NCBI GenBank assembly: GCA_031259185.1
Contig: JAIRLV010000109.1
Coordinates: 1-5,790, forward strand
From: Elusimicrobiota bacterium
GTDB lineage: Bacteria; RUG730
DNA length: 5,790 nucleotides
Reading direction: 5' to 3'
A model generated the notes under the pieces. It was given only the letters and a program-made list of their open reading frames with translations, had not been told where the DNA came from and ran no database searches. The translations under genes and the position numbers were made by a program. Shown here piece by piece: positions 1 through 5,790 of this stretch (position 1 is its first letter; each line of letters opens with the position of its first letter).

Positions 1-3000
1 TTGCTATCTTGCAATAAAAAGTCTCTAATTGCTGGAACTCTATATAAAAGTTGTAGACTAGCATTCATAAAACAGGTATTACCAGCATTAACTATGCCTC
101 CATTTCCGGTAATTTCAAAAGTTTTAGTCGCCATCGATGATGGCAATTTATTATTATTATTTCTTTGAATATATGAAGGAAAATCTAATAATGAACGAGA
201 ATAGAAACGAGAATAGGAACTAAAATAGGAACTATCCCTAAATGTAATAAAAGAATTTAATAAATTAGATTCTATTGAACTAAAAATTTTAGTTCTAGCT
301 ATTTCTACATTCGGATTATATTTAAGATCATTTTTCACCATTTTAAAAAAATTGTGAAAAAAAAGTTCCATTTGTACGGCTATTGTTAGTTCTGATACGG
401 CTAAAAAAAGTCTCTTTTCAAATTTTATATACAATAACAATAAATATAAAAAAGTTTCATCTTTTATATATTTTTTTATTAATTCTTTAAAATATGTATT
501 TTGTACCCACTTTTTTAGTATATCTATATTATTTATAATATGTATCATATTTGAATCATATAAAAAATACAAATTATTTAAATAATATGTAAATACTTCT
601 AGATAATCTTTTGAATCTATTTTAATATCACGATTAGTCAACGTAAAATAAAAATTTTTTAAAAAAACCTCTGTCGTTATAATGTTATTTTGAAATAATA
701 GGTTTAATGTTCCTGATAAAAAATTATTGATAGTATCAATAAAAGGATAAATATTTTCATTACTTATTTCTTGATTTATTCTTTCATAAAAGAAGTCTTT
801 ATCGCTTATAAAATTAATAAATTCTTCTTTTTTCAGAAATTTCAATATTTCTATAACTTTTTCTGACATTGTCGTTGGCGGTTTTTGTTGTTGTAATACA
901 AAATTGTAAAAATTATTAATAAAAAGATCATAAGATTTAAAAGATGAAATGTCAGCACTTTGTAAAAAATCAATAAAATAGATATATAAACTTGGATTTA
1001 TTAGCGAATTATTAATCATAGACGAGGTATTCGAATCGTTTAAAAAAAAATCCTCAAGATCAAATTTTAATTTACGTATTATATTTATCAATGTGGGAGA
1101 TTTCCCAAATATACTATCCATAATTTTTATAAAAGAACTGGCATCTAAAATATATAAGGCAGATTCTTTATAATCATAATCTAAACATTTAAATATGTAC
1201 CTGAAAAACTGAATAATAAAGAAATCAAGATTAAAAGAAGTTAAAAAAGAAGGATTAAAATAATTAATATGCTTTATAAATCCTATGAAACTGCCGATAC
1301 TCCTTATATCTATTAATTGGTTGAAAATTGGTTTTAAAATCTTTGCGTTATTATAAAATATTAGATATAGCGGATTATCTGCATTTTCTAAATAGCTTAT
1401 AATAACTTCCCACATAGTAGTGCCATCTTCAGCTTGTGGAATTTGTAATTGCTTATTTATTTTATAGAATGCGTAATTTTGTTTCATTATTATTGGTGGA
1501 GTTTCGTTAATATTGTTTTTTGTTATAGATGGAACCGTCGTAATTGAACTTATTGATGAGAAAAAAGGGATAGGAGTAAAAAGTTTTGAATGTTGCGTTA
1601 ATAAATATAAAGAAATTTCTTCAAGTATAAATCTATAACTAGTTTTATTATAAGGGTTATTTTTTTTAAAAGATACAATAATAATAGCTCTTTTAAAAGG
1701 AATCTCATTATCGTTTGGATTCATATCCATATCCATATCATAAGCTGTTTTTAAAAGCCCTAAAAAATTAAAAACTTGCTCAAAAGACTCAATAGTTATA
1801 TCTTGTAATGCAACAATAAAATCATTTTTATTATGATCTGATACTGTCTGCCTTTCATCATTAAAATTAAAATTACTTAAATCAAATTCGGCTTCATTTT
1901 GTTTAATAATATTTCTTAAAAGTAAATATGGCGTTGTTTTCTGCTCCTCATATGTAAGAATAAATCTAAAAAAATCAACAACTAAATCTTCTGCTTTTAA
2001 TTCATTTTTCTTTAGTAGACTTTCATACGTTTCCATATTAAAATTGTTTATCCATTTTAAAAATAATATATACATATAGGGGTTACATATATAGTTTTCA
2101 ATATTGTTTTTTTTAATTCCATTAAATAAATCTACTAATTTATATTTTAATCCAATTTTAATCCCAGTATAAAAATAATCAAGATCAACTAAAAGTTTAG
2201 AATCTATTGCCGTATAAAATTTTATTATATTAGTTAAAGAATTCTCCTCACCTTTCTTTTTAAGACTATTATTTATAATTATTTCAAAAAATTCTAATAA
2301 CTCTTCTGGCTGTGTATTTTTATTAATTTTTTTATTATAACTTGTTTCAAATTTTTTTATATTGGCTTCACCTATTTTTTGTTTTATATATTCTATAAGC
2401 AAATCAATAAAAATACTAATTTTATACTCATTATCTTTAATAAAATCATATTCATTCCCCTCATTTATTTTTATAAAATCAATTAAAAATGGAATAATAT
2501 ACACATTTAAATATGGAATAATTTTTTCTTTAAAGGCTTTGGGATGTATATTAATAAATATATTCCACAAATTATCAGTTTCTGATTCTGCCCCATGTTT
2601 TAAAAAAAAATCGGTTAAAGCATTATATATATTTTCTGCATCTTTTTGTTTTTGGTTATTTTCTTTCTGCAATGAAGAATTTGACGATATAGAGGTAGAT
2701 GGTAAAAGAGATGGGACTCTCAACAGTTCTGGCTCTCGATTTTCAATTAAAGGAATATTTAAACTATTTAAAATTATATTGAAAAACTCATCTATTTTTT
2801 TCGCTTCATTGATTGAATCATTATTTAATAATTTTTTTATTTCGTCAATATTTTGTGGTGCCGAATCCAAATAATTTAATACTAAAACAAAAATGCTTGC
2901 ATCTGTTATATATTCGTCAATTTTTTTGTTAAAATAGCTATTATAGATCCAGCCTTTTTGTATAATTAATTTATACAGTTTCGTACTTTCCTTTGAATCT

Positions 3001-5790
3001 TTATTAATAATATATTCTTTTAATATTAATGAATATTTAGAATTTGAAGCTATACGTTTTAAAAAAGAAAAATTTTCCGAAGAAACAAAATTATTAAACG
3101 TTGAAAAAAAATCATCCATTGTTGTATCCATTGGCTTAACTATAATGGATTTTTTTGCCATTGCCATTTCTGACATAAGAATGTAAAGAAAGTAATTATT
3201 TTTTATATAGCTATAAAAAGAATATAGTGATTTGTTGTTTACATTAAAATCAACAATATTCCAAAATTTATCACTATCAAAATCGGAAATCATGGCTCTC
3301 AATTTACTATCTATGTCCTTATCAATATATTTTATTTTCTCCGACATTTTTGTAGGATATGTTTGTTTTGATGTGACAAATTTAGAAAAATCGCTAAAAT
3401 ATTTTTTTTCAGTACCTTTTGACAATAAAAAATCAACTAAATATAAAAAAGCAGTTGGATTAGTAATCTTTAGATATATATCCTTATAAAATTTTGTTAT
3501 ATAATTTAAAGAAGGTTCATTTTTTATAAATAAAACTTTTAAAATATCTGATATATTATTAATATCCACCTTAAATTTTGTGTATATTGTTTTATTTTTT
3601 TGCATAAGTTCTGTTATCGTTTTTAACAAATAAACTGGGTTAAGTTTTACAGACGCCGTCGAAACATTTTTGCTATCGATATCTAAAAAAAAATTAAAAA
3701 TATAAATATAAAAATGTTCAAAAAATTTGTCTATAGTTTCCAACTTACTTTTACTTTTTACTATTTTTTCTTGTTCTCTGAAAAATTGCAACAAAAATCC
3801 CAAAGTAAGAATATTAACGAGGCTATTAAATAAGGTCCTTAAATATTCTAGGTTATTAGCTAATTTTAAAAGTTCATTCCATATAAGATTGTTTTCATTT
3901 GAGAAAAATGTATTAACTATATCGAACATAGTTTTACCTGATGATTCTAAAATTTCTACTATATCGTTAAAATTTGACACTGAGTTAGAATTGCTGGATG
4001 ATGAATAATCACTAGCACTTAATTTATTCATATGTGGGGTTGAAGGCTGTAATATGTCTTCTGTTTTAGGAATTTCTTGATTTAAAAAGCCTGTATAATT
4101 TTTTTCCATTAGAAAAAACAAAAACTTATAAATATCTAAATTAGGATTAACTGTAGTAGCAGATATTTTAGTTTTATTATAAAAAACTAATTTCGATTCT
4201 GGTTGTGTTTTTATTTTTTGTTCTTTATTGTTAACAGTGTCAAATTGTGCTAAATGGATTTGATTAATACTCAATCCCGCATTTTCAATTTTAAAAAAAT
4301 ATTGCTCTAAATTTTCTAAATTTATCTTTTTCCTTTCTATAGTAATTGCTTCACTAGAAGCGCTAATAGGTAATGTTTTGGTATATGAATTCAAGGCTCT
4401 TGATGTATCAAGAGTTACTCCTAAAAATTCCTGTTCTTGAGGAGTTAATTTACTTTTGATATATGACATTGCAGTTATAAAATCGTCTACACCTATAAAA
4501 CCTTCTAATAACATTTTATCATAAGGATCTTCTGGAAATGCTTTGTAATTTACTTTAAAATTATTTTCAAAATTTACTTTTATATTTTTTTTAGCAGCTT
4601 CTTTCACAAAACCTACATATCCACCTAAATTTTCATTGACTAAATGGACTGTAACATTTTTACTGCCAATCATTTCTGCTATTTCTAACTGTAATTGAAA
4701 AAATTTACCCATTGTCTCATTAAAACCTGGATATGCTATAGTCATTATTAACTCTTTTGTCATTGGATCTATTGCAGGCATAGTTATCCCATATAAATGG
4801 ACACTCAATTCTAAATTTTTTAGTTGACATATTGCTTTTATTTCATCTGCTTTTTCTCGAAACATAGATTTTATTGATTCCATTATTTCTATAGTCTGTT
4901 CGGGATTTATTTGTTGTACCCAAAAACGAGTTTTTATATCTTTTAATCCAAATCTTTCTAGTTTGTTTTGCGGTGGCAGTATCTCACATAATGATATCTC
5001 ATATCCTCGAAGACCCTTTTCATGTGATACATCTAGTGCCTTTATTAATTTTTCTATTGTTTTAGGCTCCTCATGGCTATCAGGATCAAAATACGTAATA
5101 TTTGTAAAATTGCTTAATGCCTGCGATATTTTTTTTATCTTTTCATTTTCAATAATTTTTTTTACTTCTTGTTCATCTTTATTCAGCAAAATCAAAATAA
5201 GTTGGTTATCATCCTGATTCTTTACAATTTCATTAATATCTATATCATTATTATTTAACAACAAATTTAAATTTCTTATTATATACGCATTGTCTGGATC
5301 AGCTTGTAGAGCTTGTTCATGTGTCATCGGTTTATTCCCATTCCTCTCATTCCCATACATCTCTAATAATTCGTGCTTTATTATTGCTTCCCGTATTTCT
5401 TGTGGTATACCTTCCCATATTTCTTTCATCGCCGGCGTTAGATATATATTGCCTTCATTATCGTGCAACACATCATATTTATATTCTTTAAAATACTCTT
5501 GATTCACTGAATTATTTTCATCTAATACTTGCATATACTTTACATTTCCAATTTTGTAGCTATATTTATAAATATCATTTTCTGCTAATTTCTGCGCTTT
5601 TTGTATACTAAAATTCGAACCTAATTGACCTGCTCCACTTAGTGCATAGCTCATAACTCTTATAGTATTTCCAGAATTGATTACAGAAACATTAGAAGCA
5701 AGCAATAATTGTAACAAAAAGACAACATTAACGATAACATTTCTTATATTTTTTATATTTCTTATATCTAAAGCATTTTTGGGCGCTATA
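1..5790 (-). CDS. Giant multidomain protein with TIM barrel and C-terminal ubiquitin-specific protease domain (partial at both ends)
   Basis: One reading frame is open for 1,929 codons (5789 down to 3) without a stop, which cannot be chance at this AT content, where stop codons are frequent in the other frames. Domains in order: signal-like segment (~5-36), HExxE module (~107-173), xylose-isomerase-like TIM barrel (~231-575), Ser-rich linker, long helical repeat region (~611-1850), then the start of a USP catalytic domain (~1895 onward, Cys1906). The first in-frame ATG is at 5654-5652 (residue 46), but the coherent signal-like sequence before it argues that the true start lies beyond 5790. 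The stop lies before position 1. From the USP box I infer that it removes ubiquitin or a ubiquitin-like protein from host targets; the role of the barrel is unknown. The whole protein should exceed 2,200 residues if the USP domain has normal length. I do not recognise the full architecture as a named family. The coding call is near certain; the overall function is tentative. Confidence 0.96.
3..107 (-). other. N-terminal part of a ubiquitin-specific protease (USP, peptidase C19) domain
   Basis: Residues ~1895-1929. The sequence GIVNAGNTCFMNASLQLLY matches the USP Cys box, whose consensus is G-L-x-N-x-G-N-T-C-Y-M-N-S-x-L-Q. Cys1906 (codon 74-72) is the predicted nucleophile, and Asn1901, five residues before it, matches the oxyanion-hole Asn (USP7 Asn218 to Cys223). 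The following VPAIRDFLL also fits the family pattern 'P.LR.(Y/F)LL'. USP domains cleave ubiquitin from proteins; the His and Asp/Asn boxes should lie 250-400 residues further on, outside the window. G+C rises here relative to the helical region. An eukaryote-type hydrolase at the end of an apparently exported bacterial protein suggests a host-directed effector. Confidence 0.92.
195..230 (-). repeat. Three tandem 12-bp units encoding a Ser/Tyr/Arg hinge
   Basis: Plus-strand units ACGAGAATAGAA (195-206), ACGAGAATAGGA (207-218) and ACTAAAATAGGA (219-230) differ at one to a few positions. On the coding strand they encode SYFS, SYSR and FYSR-type tetrapeptides (residues ~1854-1866) just before the USP domain. 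In-frame slippage would change the length of the hinge. An AAT-codon run (Asn1877-Asn1880, positions 150-161) follows. Confidence 0.85.
285..461 (-). repeat. Degenerate helical repeat, copy 6
   Basis: Residues ~1777-1835. DETFLYLLLLYIKFE, then MELFFHNFFKMVKNDLKYNP. It is the last copy before the hinge to the USP domain and the most diverged at its start. Confidence 0.4.
843..998 (-). repeat. Degenerate helical repeat, copy 5
   Basis: Residues ~1598-1649. NPSLYIYFIDFLQSAD, then LFINNFYNFVLQQQ and PPTTMSEKVIEIL. This is the copy closest to copy 1, about 820 residues away, including the shared M-S-E-K. Confidence 0.6.
1497..1574 (-). other. Ser/Thr/Pro-rich linker in the helical region
   Basis: Residues ~1406-1431: PIPFFSSISSITTVPSI, then TKNNINETPP. 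It is another unstructured-looking break, dividing the helical region into a middle and a C-terminal block. Confidence 0.65.
1722..1739 (-). repeat. Three tandem 6-bp units encoding (Asp-Met)n
   Basis: On the plus strand CATATC occurs three times in a row. On the coding strand it gives alternating GAT ATG codons (Tyr-Asp-Met-Asp-Met-Asp-Met, residues 1350-1356), in an Asp/Asn-rich loop between predicted helices. The unit is in frame, so copy-number change would lengthen the loop without breaking the gene. Confidence 0.85.
1908..2084 (-). repeat. Degenerate helical repeat, copy 4
   Basis: Residues ~1236-1294. NPYMYILFLKWINNF, then VVDFFRFILTYEEQKTTP and a Leu-rich end. It shares Asn-Pro, Tyr and the F-L core with copies 1 and 5. 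Confidence 0.55.
2640..2714 (-). other. Ser-rich then Gln/Asn/Lys-rich linker in the helical region
   Basis: Residues ~1026-1050: PSLLPSTSISSNSS followed by LQKENNQKQKD. Low-complexity and polar, it interrupts the helical region right after repeat copy 3 and likely separates two sub-domains of the stalk. Confidence 0.7.
2715..2903 (-). repeat. Degenerate helical repeat, copy 3
   Basis: Residues ~963-1025. DASIFVLVLNYLDSAP, then IDEFFNIILNSLNIP. It has the same two-helix outline, with a longer insertion between the helices (residues ~979-996). Confidence 0.5.
3051..3200 (-). repeat. Degenerate helical repeat, copy 2
   Basis: Residues ~864-913. NNYFLYILMSEMAMAK, then DDFFSTFNNFVSS. It keeps the aromatic/aliphatic first helix and the D-x-F-F-x-x-F second-helix start of the other copies, but lacks the initial Asn-Pro. 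Confidence 0.45.
3333..3461 (-). repeat. Degenerate helical repeat, copy 1
   Basis: Residues ~777-819. NPTAFLYLVDFLLSKG is followed by YFSDFSKFV and closes with PTKMSEKI. Copy 5 gives the best match: NPS.Y.YFIDFL at the start and PTTMSEKV at the end. Confidence 0.6.
3963..4022 (-). other. Ser/Asn-rich interdomain linker
   Basis: Residues ~590-609 (SASDYSSSSNSNSVSNFND) are low-complexity and polar, directly after a Pro/Thr stretch that follows the last barrel strand. This marks the boundary between the enzyme-like N-terminal part and the long helical region. Confidence 0.8.
4065..5099 (-). other. Xylose-isomerase/AP-endonuclease-2-like TIM barrel domain
   Basis: Residues ~231-575. Successive beta/alpha landmarks follow the order of this superfamily: GYEISLCE (262-269), a strand with His331 (LSVHLYG), a strand with His382 (NVTVHLVNEN), KVNFENN with Glu408, GVTLDTSRA with Asp461, a strand with His512 (INQIHLAQFD), and the closing NYTGFLNQEI with Glu572. 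By analogy with endonuclease IV these correspond to the metal ligands His69, His109, Glu145, Asp179, His216 and Glu261. The usual His after 'LDT.H' is Arg464 here, and no clear D-x-H pair follows the His512 strand. So the fold and much of a metal site seem kept, but the chemistry may have changed. Family members are sugar isomerases/epimerases or AP endonucleases; for an exported protein, sugar chemistry is the likelier choice. The substrate cannot be told. Confidence 0.7.
5271..5471 (-). other. HExxE-x13-H module, function unknown
   Basis: Residues ~107-173. A short beta-like stretch (DNEGNIYLTPAM) leads into a helix with IKHELLEMYG and then MTHEQALQAD. The conserved-looking polar residues are His139, Glu140, Glu143, His157 and Glu158. 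The spacing HExxE followed 13 residues later by His resembles a metal site but is not the HExxH of standard zincin proteases. From memory, similar 'HE..E ... THEEA' motifs recur in large proteins of Omnitrophota and Elusimicrobiota; I cannot verify this here. It sits between the signal segment and the TIM barrel, so it may be an N-terminal accessory part of the barrel unit. Trp125 and the Pro/Gly pattern suggest a compact fold. Confidence 0.5.
5682..5777 (-). other. Signal-peptide-like N-terminal segment
   Basis: Residues ~5-36. A lead with Lys and Arg in repeated R-N-I / K-N-I triplets is followed by a hydrophobic core (VIVNVVFLLQLLLA, residues 18-31) and a polar, small-residue stretch (SNVSV). 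This is the n-, h- and c-region layout of a Sec signal peptide, or of a single N-terminal membrane anchor. Two Asn/Gln residues interrupt the core, so it is a weak-to-moderate signal. Cleavage near residues 32-36 is possible. It implies that the start codon is only slightly upstream of the window edge and that the protein is exported. Confidence 0.6.
5736..5762 (-). repeat. Three tandem 9-bp units encoding R/K-N-I at the N-terminus
   Basis: Coding-strand units AGAAATATA, AAAAATATA and AGAAATGTT encode RNI, KNI and RNV (residues 10... more exactly the run from 16 back to 10 plus N17-V18). They make up the charged region just before the hydrophobic core of the signal-like segment, so its length and charge could change by slippage. 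Confidence 0.75.

Larger units (their letters stand above)
240..3959 (-). other. Long alpha-helical, Phe/Asn/Ile/Lys-rich repeat region
   Basis: Residues ~611-1850. About 1,240 residues of sequence rich in Phe, Tyr, Ile, Leu, Asn and Lys, with amphipathic helix-like periodicity and few Gly or Pro except at helix ends. Cys is very rare. No catalytic motif is recognisable. At least six degenerate copies of a ~45-65-residue unit are visible (listed separately), which suggests an ARM/HEAT-like or other helical solenoid acting as a scaffold, stalk or binding surface. Large eukaryotic USPs such as USP9X also place long helical regions before the protease domain, so the design may be convergent. Phe-rich stretches such as residues 690-702 could be mistaken for membrane spans, but charged residues recur too often for a clear multipass pattern. 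Function is unknown. Confidence 0.65.

Noticed and set aside
2362-2874. Plus-strand open stretch of 170 codons
   Set aside because: It lies opposite the helical region of the minus-strand gene. Its Phe/Ile/Ser/Lys-rich translation is the antisense of AT-rich codons, has no recognisable domain, and no ribosome binding site stands out before it.
240-3959. Multipass membrane protein in the Phe/Leu-rich middle region
   Set aside because: Some stretches are very hydrophobic, but Lys, Asp, Glu and Asn recur every few residues in most of them. The spacing fits amphipathic solenoid helices better than regular membrane spans.
3232-4008. Plus-strand open stretches at 3232-3489 and 3727-4008
   Set aside because: Both are antisense to the continuous minus-strand frame, with low-complexity hydrophobic/Ser translations and no motif.
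5373-5375. His139-Glu140 as a standard zinc metalloprotease site
   Set aside because: The motif is HExxE rather than HExxH, and no third ligand at a known zincin spacing could be named with confidence.
4963-5502. Plus-strand open stretches at 4963-5217 and 5290-5502, one with several Cys residues
   Set aside because: They are antisense to the HExxE and TIM-barrel parts of the gene. The Cys residues arise from complementing Gly, Ala and Gln codons and form no motif.
5652-5654. ATG at residue 46 as the true start codon
   Set aside because: The frame stays open upstream and encodes a coherent basic lead plus hydrophobic core, so starting here would discard a likely signal segment. I also see no convincing Shine-Dalgarno sequence just upstream.
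1-5790. Alternative genetic code (TGA = Trp, or TAA/TAG = Gln)
   Set aside because: The frame contains no TGA, TAA or TAG at all, and Trp is encoded by TGG throughout, so the standard code suffices.
1-5790. CRISPR array, tRNA, rRNA, insertion sequence, promoter or terminator
   Set aside because: The whole window is coding. The repeats found are short, in frame and inside the gene; no spaced direct repeats, tRNA-like folds or terminal inverted repeats were seen. AT-rich promoter-like strings are expected by composition and carry no weight here.

Overview
The window is the inside of one very large minus-strand gene. Read 5'->3' on the minus strand in the frame whose codons occupy positions 3k to 3k+2, the sequence stays open from 5789 down to 3: 1,929 codons with no TAA, TAG or TGA. 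Both ends run off the window, so neither start nor stop is visible. Trp is encoded by TGG and the standard code is sufficient. Below, residues are numbered from the codon at 5789-5787; residue n lies at 5790-3n to 5792-3n.

Domain order, from the right edge to the left edge: a basic/Asn-rich lead followed by a hydrophobic signal-peptide-like segment (residues ~5-36); a small conserved-looking module with HExxE and a following His (~107-173); a divergent xylose-isomerase/AP-endonuclease-type TIM barrel that keeps most expected metal-ligand positions (~231-575); a Ser/Asn-rich linker (~590-609); about 1,240 residues of Phe/Asn/Ile/Lys-rich, probably all-helical sequence containing at least six degenerate repeats (~611-1850), broken by further Ser/Thr-rich linkers; a Ser/Tyr/Arg microsatellite-encoded hinge and an Asn run; and, at the left edge, the unmistakable Cys box of a ubiquitin-specific protease (USP, peptidase family C19; GNTCFMN, Cys1906). 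The rest of the USP domain lies beyond position 1.

Organism: the DNA is very AT-rich, the gene is uninterrupted and giant, and the N-terminus looks like a bacterial export signal. A USP domain is eukaryote-type and is mostly found in bacteria that live in or on eukaryotic cells. The best reading is an AT-rich host-associated bacterium, perhaps from an intracellular or protist-symbiont lineage such as Elusimicrobiota/Endomicrobia, Omnitrophota or Dependentiae. This assignment is inference. A giant virus or protist is a weaker alternative.

Working model (inference): a secreted or surface giant protein carries a sugar-isomerase-like barrel near its N-terminus and delivers a C-terminal deubiquitinase toward a eukaryotic host on a long helical stalk. 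No other gene, RNA gene, promoter, terminator or mobile element is supported in the window.
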